A DNA stretch of 10,546 nucleotides from Sulfurimonas sp. (GTDB lineage: Bacteria > Campylobacterota > Campylobacteria > Campylobacterales > Sulfurimonadaceae), in assembly GCA_021157485.1 (NCBI GenBank), contig JAGGWO010000043.1, forward strand, positions 1 through 10,546, written 5' to 3'. The notes below the pieces were generated by a model. The model was given only the letters and a program-made list of their open reading frames with translations. It was not told the DNA's origin and did not search any database. Positions 1-7,054 of this stretch are shown here, piece after piece. Numbering within the stretch: position 1 is the first letter of the stretch; every line of letters starts with the position of its first letter. A program made the translations under genes and the position numbers.

Positions 1-116
1 AATATAGGACATGTGTGTAGTTTTTATACACCTTGTACAAAAAAGTGATATATATGAGTTTTATTAAGCCTTAAGCTTGTAAAATTAATTACTTTATCAA
101 ACATAAGGGAAGAAGT

Positions 117-1601
117 ATGAAGAAAAATGAAATTTTAAAAGAAATTCTAGCAGAAGTTGATAAGCATCCAGAGATTATGTCTCGTCGTGACGCTATGAAA
201 TACTTAACTGTATCTCCAATGGCAGCAGCAATCTTAGCAGGTGCAACTGCAGGAGCTACAGAAGTTCAAGCATCATCTGTAAAAGGTAAGGTTGTTATCG
301 TTGGTGGTGGTCTTGCTGGTATGAGTACAGCCGCTCGTCTTAGAAACAGTGCTAGTGACTTAGAAATCACTGTAATTGAACCAGATCCAAAATCATGTTC
401 TTACCAACCAGGACAAACACTTGTAGGTGCTGGTATCTGGGAAGCTGATGACATCGTATATCATAGAGATGACAAACTTCCATCAGGTGTTACTCTAATC
501 AAGGGTAGCGTTACTGCGTTTGATCCTGATAACAACAGTGTTACTGTTGATGGGAAACAAGAAGTTAAATATGATCAGATGATTATCGCTACTGGTCTTA
601 TGCTTAACTTTGCAGCGATTGATGGCTTAACTGGTGTTATCACATCTACAAGCCCAGACAATGCAGAAGCTAAAAAAACTGTTGGTCATGATGGTGTTTA
701 CTCTATCTACTTCCAAGATGGTTCTGAAGATACATGGAAAGGTATCCAAGAGTTAATCGCTAAAGCGAAAACTCACACAGGTCCTGAGAAACTACAAGCT
801 ATATTTACTCACCCAAACACTCCTATTAAGTGTGGTGGTGCTCCAAAGAAAATCATGTACCTTACTCATGCACAACTAGAAAAAGCTGGTGTGAGAGAAA
901 AAGTTGAACTAACTTTTTATCCAAATGGTGGAAAAATGTTTGGTGTACCTGAGTATCATGATGCTATCGTAGAGCAATTTAAAACAAGAGGTTTTAAATG
1001 GAACTATAAACATAACCTAATCAAGATTGATAAAGAAGCTAAAACAGCTACATTTAACCATCACTGGACTGAAAAAGGTGCATGGGATGAAGATTTAGAA
1101 GAGTACGGAGTTGAACTTAAGAGTAAAGAAGTTACAGCGCCATTTGACTTTATACACGTTACACCTCCAATGAAAGCTCCTGATGTAGTAGCTCACTCTA
1201 AAGTTGGTTCATCTAAAGGGTGGGTTCCTGTGAAGAAAGAGACTCTTCAACATGTTAAATTCAAAAATGTATTTTGTTTAGGTGATGTTGTTGCTGTTCC
1301 TATGGGTAAAACTGGTGGATCTGCACGTAAACAATACAAAGTAGTTGTTAACAATGTTATCTCAGCACTTGAAGGTGATCAAAAAGCTATCGATGATACT
1401 AATACTAAATACGCTGGTTATACAGTTTGTCCTCTAGTTACAGGTATTGGTACGGTTATGCTTGCTGAGTTCAACTGGACTAAGAAACCAACGCCAATGG
1501 TTCCACTTGATCCAACACAAGAGAGATGGATTTGGTGGTTACTAAAAGTTTATCTACTTAAACCAATGACTCAGTACGGTATGCTTGCCGGTAGAGCTTA
1601 A
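117..1601 (+). CDS. sqr: Tat-targeted sulfide:quinone oxidoreductase, type II (SQOR-like)
   Basis: A 494-residue flavoprotein predicted to oxidise sulfide to polysulfide and pass electrons to quinone. A twin-arginine segment (SRRDAMKYL, residues 22-30) precedes a hydrophobic Ala/Gly-rich stretch ending near residue 53, so Tat export is likely. The FAD Rossmann motif is at residues 59-69 (G63, G65, G68), followed by the SQR-type YQPGQTLVGAG segment (96-106). C239 in PIKCGGAPKKIMYL and C438 in YTVCPLVTG match, from memory, the two redox cysteines of human SQOR (Cys201 and Cys379); the flanking sequence is also SQOR-like. C387 lies in VFCLGD and C94 just before YQPG. The tryptophan-rich C-terminus (470-493) resembles the membrane-contacting tail of type II SQRs. 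The ATG follows a purine-rich AAGGGA site at the usual distance. Flavocytochrome c FccB was considered, but YQPG and CPLVTG favour SQR. SQR identity is strong; the subtype comes from remembered motifs. Confidence 0.9.
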   Translation: MKKNEILKEILAEVDKHPEIMSRRDAMKYLTVSPMAAAILAGATAGATEVQASSVKGKVVIVGGGLAGMSTAARLRNSASDLEITVIEPDPKSCSYQPGQTLVGAGIWEADDIVYHRDDKLPSGVTLIKGSVTAFDPDNNSVTVDGKQEVKYDQMIIATGLMLNFAAIDGLTGVITSTSPDNAEAKKTVGHDGVYSIYFQDGSEDTWKGIQELIAKAKTHTGPEKLQAIFTHPNTPIKCGGAPKKIMYLTHAQLEKAGVREKVELTFYPNGGKMFGVPEYHDAIVEQFKTRGFKWNYKHNLIKIDKEAKTATFNHHWTEKGAWDEDLEEYGVELKSKEVTAPFDFIHVTPPMKAPDVVAHSKVGSSKGWVPVKKETLQHVKFKNVFCLGDVVAVPMGKTGGSARKQYKVVVNNVISALEGDQKAIDDTNTKYAGYTVCPLVTGIGTVMLAEFNWTKKPTPMVPLDPTQERWIWWLLKVYLLKPMTQYGMLAGRA

Positions 1602-1626
1602 TATAAAAATATTTTAGGAGATTAAA

Positions 1627-2007
1627 ATGATAAAACAAATAACTACAATTGCACTTACAACAGCGGCTTTCATAGCACTTACAGGCTGTAGTGGTGGGGA
1701 AAAGCCTGCTGAAGTTAAAACATATAAATATACAACTGTACAGGTTTATGAAAAATCTTGTATAAAATGTCATGGTGCTCATGGTGAAGGGAACCCTGCT
1801 AAAAAGACTCCTGCACTAAATGATAGAACAGCCGGTGAAATGGCTGAAGATTTGTATGATGTTAAAAATGGTGGAACAAACCAGTCTTCTGGAACTGACC
1901 ATGAAATCATGGAACACAATATGCAAAAACTTGTAGACAAAGGTTATGACTACGATGTAAATTCTATGGCAGAATTTTTATCATACCTAGCTAAAAATAA
2001 CAAATAA
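1627..2007 (+). CDS. Mono-heme cytochrome c lipoprotein
   Basis: A 126-residue class I-like cytochrome c. The N-terminus is a lipoprotein signal with lipobox LTGC (C21), so the mature protein should be membrane-anchored and face the periplasm. There is one heme site, CIKCH (C45, C48, H49). The likely sixth ligand is M95 or M99 in the segment EIMEHNMQK. It starts 25 nt after SQR with AGGAG at 1616-1620 and is followed by a strong terminator, so it probably forms a two-gene unit with SQR. From position it may accept electrons from SQR or the quinone pool, but this is inference. It is paralogous to the lipoprotein at 8327-8758: both share CI-x-CH, the spacing to IMEHN and a similar last helix. 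No named family member is recognised with certainty. Confidence 0.88.
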   Translation: MIKQITTIALTTAAFIALTGCSGGEKPAEVKTYKYTTVQVYEKSCIKCHGAHGEGNPAKKTPALNDRTAGEMAEDLYDVKNGGTNQSSGTDHEIMEHNMQKLVDKGYDYDVNSMAEFLSYLAKNNK

Positions 2008-2038
2008 AAAAGATAGTGATTAATTTCACTATTTTTTT
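2007..2038 (+). terminator. Intrinsic terminator after the SQR-cytochrome pair
   Basis: A 7-bp perfect stem, ATAGTGA (2013-2019) with TCACTAT (2026-2032), has a 6-nt loop and ends in a run of seven T (2032-2038). A-rich sequence before the stem can pair with the T tract, extending the hairpin. It begins directly after the stop codon of the upstream lipoprotein cytochrome. Confidence 0.88.
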
Positions 2039-2043
2039 CAGTT

Positions 2044-2085
2044 CTAATGTTTTATATGATACAATTAACTTATATAAAACATTAG
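2044..2085 (+). promoter_or_regulatory. Perfect 14-bp inverted repeat upstream of the b561-DHC gene
   Basis: CTAATGTTTTATAT (2044-2057) is exactly matched by its reverse complement ATATAAAACATTAG (2072-2085) across a 14-nt spacer, so the two centres are 28 nt apart. The right arm ends on the AG of the AGGA ribosome-binding site (2084-2087) of the TTG-started gene at 2095. It could be a paired operator for a dimeric regulator, or an mRNA hairpin limiting access to the ribosome site. TATGAT (2055-2060) and TATAAA (2073-2078) are possible -10 elements within it. The repeat is directly visible; its function is inferred. Confidence 0.7.
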
Positions 2086-2094
2086 GATTAGTAA

Positions 2095-3246
2095 TTGAAT
2101 AAAAGAAAAGATTACGTTTTTGTATGGCCTATATATACAAGAATAATACATTGGCTAATTGCCTCATCTTTTACTTTTGCTTTTATATTCTCTCTCTATG
2201 AAAACCTTCTTAATCTTCACGTAGCTGTTGGTATTATATTTGGTTTGATGCTTGTTTATAGAATAATATGGGGGTTTGTTGGCCCACAATATGCAAGATT
2301 TTCCACTCTAAAACTTTCACTTGAAAAATTAAAATTTTATTTTACTGAAAAAGTACAAAATCGCTATAGAGAGATTCCAGCCGGGCACAACCCTGCTTCG
2401 AGTTGGTTTACCATCATCGTACTTGTTGTCGGTTCAATAATTTCAATAACAGGCTTACTACTATATGGAATCCAAGAAGGAAAAGGCTATCTTGGTTTTT
2501 TAAATGATCACTATTATATGTATATGGACTCACTCTTTAACATACATAAATATGCCTCATATACTCTACTGGTATGGGCTATCATTCATGTAGTTGGTGT
2601 TTTAGTAGAGCAGTTTTATCATAAAACAAATATGATTTTTGCTATGATTACAGGATACAAAAAAGCAAAAGGTGAAGATTCAAAAACTGGAAAATACAAG
2701 AGTGGACTTACATGGACTTTTCTGATTATCTCAGCTATGGTATTTTTTGTATCAGTTGATGGAAGAAATAATCCTTTTGTTGTAAGTAAATATAAACAAC
2801 ATGATTATAAACATGAATCTTTTACATACTATTCTGAGTGTGGAGCCTGTCATAAACCATATCCTCCATTTATGTTACCTGCATCCTCTTGGGAAAGAAT
2901 ACGAGAAGGGCTGAAAAATCACTTTGGAGAAGAGATATCACCAACAATGACCAAAGGAGAAAACAGAATTTCTATCAATGATCAAACTGCTATCTTTAAC
3001 TATCTTATAAGAAATAGTGCAGATAAAAGCACAAGAGAGATATCTGTTAAAGTTATGAAATCTCTTAATGGAGCTCGTGGACGTAAATCTATCACTAAAA
3101 TACGCTATTGGAAAGATGTTCACTCTTCCATATCAAATGAAACTTTTAAATCTCGCAAGGTCAAAGATAAATCAAACTGTTTTGCCTGTCATAAGAATTT
3201 TGACAAAGGCATGCTAGAAGATATAGATATAGAGATACCTAAATAA
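2095..3246 (+). CDS. Cytochrome b561 membrane domain fused to DHC-type diheme cytochrome c
   Basis: A 383-residue protein with two parts. Residues 1-222 look like a b561/Ni-Fe-hydrogenase-type cytochrome b. Five hydrophobic helices lie near residues 13-33, 41-63, 104-125, 150-172 and 203-221, with candidate b-heme histidines H19 (RIIHW), H42, H151 and H165. Residues 240-383 match the diheme cytochrome c (DHC) family pattern: CGACH (C249, C252, H253), the PPFMLPASSWERI stretch, KNHFGEE, a YWKDVH segment and a second heme CFACH (C362, C365, H366). The C-terminal part should be periplasmic. The likely role is electron exchange between quinones and periplasmic cytochromes, partner unknown. Translation starts at TTG, since the next in-frame ATG would remove H19 and the first helix; AGGA at 2084-2087 is 7 nt upstream. 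In Rhodobacter sphaeroides dhc lies beside shp and a cytochrome b gene; here the two parts are one protein. Confidence 0.87.
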   Translation: MNKRKDYVFVWPIYTRIIHWLIASSFTFAFIFSLYENLLNLHVAVGIIFGLMLVYRIIWGFVGPQYARFSTLKLSLEKLKFYFTEKVQNRYREIPAGHNPASSWFTIIVLVVGSIISITGLLLYGIQEGKGYLGFLNDHYYMYMDSLFNIHKYASYTLLVWAIIHVVGVLVEQFYHKTNMIFAMITGYKKAKGEDSKTGKYKSGLTWTFLIISAMVFFVSVDGRNNPFVVSKYKQHDYKHESFTYYSECGACHKPYPPFMLPASSWERIREGLKNHFGEEISPTMTKGENRISINDQTAIFNYLIRNSADKSTREISVKVMKSLNGARGRKSITKIRYWKDVHSSISNETFKSRKVKDKSNCFACHKNFDKGMLEDIDIEIPK

Positions 3247-3411
3247 TCTACCACAGAACAATACCTCCTCAGTAGCCATAAATATTCATTGGAGTTGCTT
3301 TTTGGAATTTATCTATTTAAACTAAAATTTTTATAACCATATAAGTACTTTTTAAGAGTTACTAAAGTAGAATGAAATATTATTTAATTTAATGATTCTG
3401 GAGATTTAAAA

Positions 3412-3726
3412 ATGAAAAAGATGATGATAGTGCTATTACTAGCAAGTATGAGTTTAATGGCAGCGAGTGGTGAAAAGCTTTACAAACAAAAATGTGCAAT
3501 GTGCCATGGAGATAAAGCTCAAGAAAGTCCTAAAGAAGGGATACCATCATTAGCTGGTAGGGATGTGACTGAATTAGCGCTAACAATAAGAGCATATAGA
3601 GATCAAGATGAAAGAGTTGGAACTTATACTATGCACAAAGATAGTCGTATAATGTATGACGCAACTTCTAGTCTTTCTAGAGATAAAATTGTTGCTCTTG
3701 CTAAATATATTAGCGGGCTAAAATAA
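3412..3726 (+). CDS. Small periplasmic cytochrome c (c553-like)
   Basis: A 104-residue exported class I cytochrome c. A short signal peptide (residues 1 to about 18) with a Leu/Met-rich core is followed by the usual first helix (GEKLYKQKC) and one heme motif CAMCH (C28, C31, H32). GIPSLAGRD (43-51) follows, and the C-terminal helix ends ALAKYISGLK, as in c553-type carriers. M74 or M81 could be the axial Met. It probably shuttles electrons in the periplasm. GGAG about 9 nt before the ATG is a good ribosome site. It lies 165 nt after the b561-DHC gene with no clear terminator between them and has its own terminator. Because SHP cytochromes neighbour DHC elsewhere, an SHP-like partner role is possible, but no SHP-specific feature is seen. 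Confidence 0.87.
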   Translation: MKKMMIVLLLASMSLMAASGEKLYKQKCAMCHGDKAQESPKEGIPSLAGRDVTELALTIRAYRDQDERVGTYTMHKDSRIMYDATSSLSRDKIVALAKYISGLK

Positions 3727-3734
3727 TTTCAATA

Positions 3735-3765
3735 TATATGCCGAATCTTTCGGCATATAACTTTT
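3735..3765 (+). terminator. Hairpin terminator after the c553-like gene
   Basis: An 11-bp perfect stem, TATATGCCGAA (3735-3745) with TTCGGCATATA (3749-3759), has a 3-nt loop and is followed by a short pyrimidine-rich tail (ACTTTTACT). It lies 8 nt after the stop codon. The T tract is short, but the stem is strong. Confidence 0.75.
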
Positions 3766-3804
3766 ACTCTACTTCTGCATAATTCTAAGCAGTTCTTATA
3801 TTAA

Positions 3805-3820
3805 TAAGTTTATAAACTTA
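3805..3820. promoter_or_regulatory. 16-bp perfect palindrome, candidate operator for psrABC
   Basis: TAAGTTTATAAACTTA is identical to its own reverse complement. It lies about 240 nt before the psrA start, in the non-coding gap. Palindromes of this form are typical sites for dimeric regulators, but AT-rich DNA also gives some by chance. No regulator is assigned. Confidence 0.35.
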
Positions 3821-3977
3821 ATCTTCCAATATCACCTTCCATAAACTAACCATTATATATTTGTAAAATTCATATTTTAATTTTATTATCAAATTTTATT
3901 AGAATTATCTATTTAATCTTATAAATAATATCACTTAAAGTTATCTATAAGATGAATTCCAATACAATGTTTAAATC

Positions 3978-3983
3978 TATAAT
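3978..3983 (+). promoter_or_regulatory. Candidate -10 box for the psrABC operon
   Basis: An exact TATAAT lies 76 nt upstream of the preferred psrA start. No convincing -35 box is present (TTCCAA at 3957-3962 is the closest); Campylobacterota sigma-70 promoters often lack a strong one. The inverted repeat CTTTTG/CAAAAG (3985-4000) covers the expected transcription start. Confidence 0.4.
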
Positions 3984-4059
3984 TCTTTTGTAAGCAAAAG
4001 TTAAGTGATGCTTTGTTTATTTGGAACTATTTAGAAAAATATACGAAGAGGTAATGCTT

Positions 4060-6477
4060 ATGGAAGTAGAAATTTCAAGAAGAAAGTTTCTTCAAGGCAC
4101 AGTAGCTATGAGTGTTGTTGGTGCAACAGCAGCTACTAGTCTTTTATCAAACGAACATGCGGCACCCGAAAAATCGGGTTCTGTCTCATTTCATGCAACA
4201 AAAACAGGCACTGGCAAATCTCATGATGTTGCTACGCTATGTGAAATGTGTGTAAACAAATGTGCTGCTTTAGCACGTGTTGAAGATGGAGTAGTTACAA
4301 AACTAAATCCTAATCCACTATTCCCAAAATCTAAAAACATGTTATGTGCTAGAGGAAACGCAGGTATCCAAGCACTTTATGACCCAGATAGATTAAAGTA
4401 CCCAATGATTAGAATTGGTGAAAAAGGGGAAGGTAAATTTAAACGTGTAACATGGGATGAAGCTTATAAAGCTATCTTAAATGGTACAGATAAATTTCCA
4501 GGTCTAAGCAAAATACTTGATGAAGAGGAAGATAACCGTTCATCAATGCTATTTTGTGCCGGCGAAGGTATGGCTGAACATACTTTTAAGCAGTTTTACC
4601 AAGCATTTGGTTCTGCTAACTGGTTAAATCATGCTTCTATATGTCTTCAAACTGTTGCTTCTGGTTATGGTGTAACACTTGGTGTATATCCACAAGCTGA
4701 TTTAGAGAATGCAGAATATATTATCATGGCTGGTGCTAATCGTGCAGAAGCTATTGTTACTCCAGATACTATGGATCTGTTTAAAAGAACTAAAGGTCGT
4801 GGTGCAAAACTTATTTGTGTTGACCCTAGATTTACAAATACTGCAGCAAAAGCTGACAAATGGTTAGCTATCAAGCCTGGTACTGACTTAGCATTTGTTT
4901 TAGCTCTTACATATGTAACACTTACTGAAGAGTTACAAAACAAAGAGTACATTGAAGCTAACTTCAATGGTTATGAAGAGTATAGCAAAAGTGTAATTGA
5001 GAATAAATATACTCCAGAGTGGGCAGAGCCTATTACAGGAGTTAAGGCTAAAGATATCTATACAATTGCAAGAGAGTTTGCAGCTGCAGCTCCTAAAGCT
5101 ATTTACTATCCAGGTAGAAGATCTACATTTGCTAAAAGTGACTTCCAATTACGTCGTGCAATGGCAATTTTCCAAGCACTTCACGGGGCTATTGATAATG
5201 AAGGTGGGCTAATCTTTGGTTCAAAACTTCCATTAAAAGAGCACGAAGGGCTTATGCCTCTCTATGATAGAGCACAAGCTAGAGCTATAGTAAAGAGTAC
5301 AGACTCAAAAGGTCATCAAGGCTATGATGATTGTGCTGTTGTTTCTGGTGGTGGTTCTTGGATTAGTTGGAGAAACCATTTCTTAGAAGATAAAATGCCA
5401 TATAAAGTTAGAGGAATGTTCTGCTACAAGCACAACCCGATGATGAATATGCCAAACACTACAAAAACAGCTGAAATGTTAAGAAAAATGGAATTAGTTG
5501 TTACAATAGACACAATGCCAAGTGACACAGTAATGTATGCTGATGTTGTACTTCCAGAGTGTACTTACTTAGAGAGAACTGACCCAGTTAAAACATTTGG
5601 TGGAGTTGAACCATCTTTTGCTGTAAGAAACAAAGTAATTGATCCTATGTTTGAAACTAAACCTGTTATAGAAATTCTTAAAGGCTTAACAACTAAGATT
5701 TCTAAGCCTCTTTTTGAAATTTCTAAAAAACATGATGAAGAGCTTCAAGACCTTATCGACGAAGAAGGAGAAGAGAAAGCTTATACAGAGTTTGATTTAA
5801 CTCTGCCATTTGTTCATTCTCAAGAAGAGCTAAATCACCATGCGGTTGCTATGTATATCGGTGCTGCTGAAAAACTTCATCATGATGGTGTTTTTTATCC
5901 AAAGCAAGATGAGTACTACAAACAACTCGCTGCAAATAAGTTCCAATACTATCCAGAGAAGAAAAAATACTACAGCACAAGAGGTGGTAAACCAAAAACT
6001 CCATCTGGAAAAGTTGAGTGTGTATTAGGCTCATTTACTGCAAAAGGTATAGATGCTATGCCTGTATGGAGAGATGAGTATGAGTTTAGCGTACCTGCTG
6101 GTAAATTTAAACTCTTAACTGGTCGTCACGCACAGTTCACACAGAGTGGAACTTCTAATAATGCAATGCTCAGAGACCTTATGCCTGAGAACTTTATTTG
6201 GATTAACAAAAGAGTTGCCGAGCAAAAAGGTATCAAATTTGCAGATATGATTGAAGTAAGTTCAAGTATTGGTAAAACGCAATTAAAAGCATATCCAACA
6301 GAAAAAATTGCTCCTGATCAGGTGTTCTTTATTCACGGCTTTGGTGAAGAGAGTGAAGAATTAACATGGGCGTATAAAAATGGCGGAAATGACAATATGA
6401 TTATTGAGGATCATATTGAACCTGTTTATGGTGCTGCTGCTATGCATGAAACTAACGTTGAAATAAGAAAGGTGTAA
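4060..6477 (+). CDS. psrA: Polysulfide/thiosulfate reductase-type molybdopterin catalytic subunit (PsrA/PhsA-like)
   Basis: An 805-residue DMSO-reductase-superfamily catalytic subunit, predicted to reduce polysulfide, sulfur or thiosulfate with a bis-MGD molybdenum site in the periplasm. The Tat signal has SRRKFLQ (residues 6-12) and a hydrophobic segment to about residue 30. A 4Fe-4S site is formed by C61, C64, C68 and C96 (C-x2-C-x3-C-x27-C). C195 in HASICLQT is the likely Mo ligand, as in PsrA. The C-terminal dinucleotide-binding domain starts near residue 680 (KLLTGRHAQFTQSGTSNN), and the tail GAAAMHETNVEIRKV is typical of PsrA/PhsA. The start at 4060 is preferred because AGAGG at 4047-4051 is 8 nt away; ATG 4054 is too close and TTG 4021 has no ribosome site. 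psrB follows after 3 nt. Substrate cannot be fixed from sequence; arsenate- or tetrathionate-type relatives are possible but less likely. Confidence 0.88.
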   Translation: MEVEISRRKFLQGTVAMSVVGATAATSLLSNEHAAPEKSGSVSFHATKTGTGKSHDVATLCEMCVNKCAALARVEDGVVTKLNPNPLFPKSKNMLCARGNAGIQALYDPDRLKYPMIRIGEKGEGKFKRVTWDEAYKAILNGTDKFPGLSKILDEEEDNRSSMLFCAGEGMAEHTFKQFYQAFGSANWLNHASICLQTVASGYGVTLGVYPQADLENAEYIIMAGANRAEAIVTPDTMDLFKRTKGRGAKLICVDPRFTNTAAKADKWLAIKPGTDLAFVLALTYVTLTEELQNKEYIEANFNGYEEYSKSVIENKYTPEWAEPITGVKAKDIYTIAREFAAAAPKAIYYPGRRSTFAKSDFQLRRAMAIFQALHGAIDNEGGLIFGSKLPLKEHEGLMPLYDRAQARAIVKSTDSKGHQGYDDCAVVSGGGSWISWRNHFLEDKMPYKVRGMFCYKHNPMMNMPNTTKTAEMLRKMELVVTIDTMPSDTVMYADVVLPECTYLERTDPVKTFGGVEPSFAVRNKVIDPMFETKPVIEILKGLTTKISKPLFEISKKHDEELQDLIDEEGEEKAYTEFDLTLPFVHSQEELNHHAVAMYIGAAEKLHHDGVFYPKQDEYYKQLAANKFQYYPEKKKYYSTRGGKPKTPSGKVECVLGSFTAKGIDAMPVWRDEYEFSVPAGKFKLLTGRHAQFTQSGTSNNAMLRDLMPENFIWINKRVAEQKGIKFADMIEVSSSIGKTQLKAYPTEKIAPDQVFFIHGFGEESEELTWAYKNGGNDNMIIEDHIEPVYGAAAMHETNVEIRKV

Positions 6478-6480
6478 CTT

Positions 6481-7044
6481 ATGGCTAGATATGGAATGGT
6501 GCTAGATTACAAAAATTGTATCAACTGCAAAGCTTGTGAAGTAGCATGTAAAGAAGAAAATGGAATCTTGATGGGTGCCGATAAGCACAGAATATGGGTT
6601 GGAACTGGTGAAATTGAGGGTCAATATCCTCTACTTGACCTTACTTCAAACGTTTTTCAACCTAGTCAATGTCAGCACTGTGATGATGCACCATGTGAAG
6701 ACGTATGTCCAACACAGGCTACTTTCACAGATGAAAATGGTGTTGTAAGAGTGGATGTAGAGAAATGTATTTTATGTACATACTGTATGAATGCTTGTCC
6801 TTATGACGCTAGATATATTGAAGAGAGAACTATGACTGTTGATAAGTGTACTTTCTGTACGGATACAAGACTAGCTCGTGGTGAGACTACTACAGCATGT
6901 CAAAACACTTGTCCTACAAAAGTAAGAATTTTTGGTGACCTTGATGATCCAAATAGTGAAATCAGTGAAGTACTAAGAGTTCGAGAGCACTTTTCTCTCA
7001 AGTCTCATCTTGGTACAAATCCAAAACTGTTCTACCTAACATAA
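6481..7044 (+). CDS. psrB: Four-cluster ferredoxin electron-transfer subunit (PsrB-like)
   Basis: A 187-residue iron-sulfur protein that should carry electrons between the membrane subunit and the molybdenum subunit. Sixteen cysteines form four 4Fe-4S sites: C13/16/19/23, C64/67/72/76, C96/99/102/106 and C123/126/140/144, the standard PsrB/DmsB/NrfC arrangement (clusters pair between the first and last, and the middle groups). There is no signal peptide, so it probably crosses the membrane bound to the Tat-exported catalytic subunit, as is usual in this family. Its start lies 3 nt after the psrA stop, and its ribosome site (AAAGGTG) lies within the end of psrA, which suggests coupled translation. 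The length is normal for PsrB. Confidence 0.92.
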   Translation: MARYGMVLDYKNCINCKACEVACKEENGILMGADKHRIWVGTGEIEGQYPLLDLTSNVFQPSQCQHCDDAPCEDVCPTQATFTDENGVVRVDVEKCILCTYCMNACPYDARYIEERTMTVDKCTFCTDTRLARGETTTACQNTCPTKVRIFGDLDDPNSEISEVLRVREHFSLKSHLGTNPKLFYLT

Positions 7045-7054
7045 GGAGTATATG

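Larger units (their letters stand above)
3727..4059. other. AT-rich regulatory gap between c553-like gene and psrA
   Basis: No credible gene is seen on either strand in this 333-nt stretch. It holds the c553 terminator at its start, a 16-bp palindrome (3805-3820), an exact TATAAT box (3978-3983), a small CTTTTG-TAAG-CAAAAG inverted repeat (3985-4000) and the psrA ribosome site near 4047-4051. The rest is AT-rich sequence in which nothing further was recognised. An in-frame TTG at 4021 could extend psrA upstream but is disfavoured. Confidence 0.7.

Noticed and set aside
1..116. Specific promoter call upstream of SQR
   Set aside because: TTGTAC and TATATA-like stretches exist, but their spacing does not fit and no clear -10 box stands out; only the ribosome site is convincing.
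117..1601. Flavocytochrome c sulfide dehydrogenase flavoprotein (FccB) for the first gene
   Set aside because: The Tat signal and neighbouring cytochrome fit, but the YQPG, KCGGAPKKIMYL and CPLVTG segments are SQR/SQOR features.
1558..1782. Minus-strand open frame across the SQR/cytochrome junction
   Set aside because: It overlaps two well-supported + strand genes and its product shows no recognisable feature; it is a shadow frame.
4021..4059. TTG-started N-terminal extension of psrA
   Set aside because: There is no ribosome site before 4021, and the extension would place 18 residues before the twin-arginine motif; ATG 4060 has AGAGG at good distance.
4665..5148. Minus-strand open frames within psrA
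   Set aside because: They lie inside a strongly supported molybdoenzyme coding region and have no ribosome site or familiar motif.
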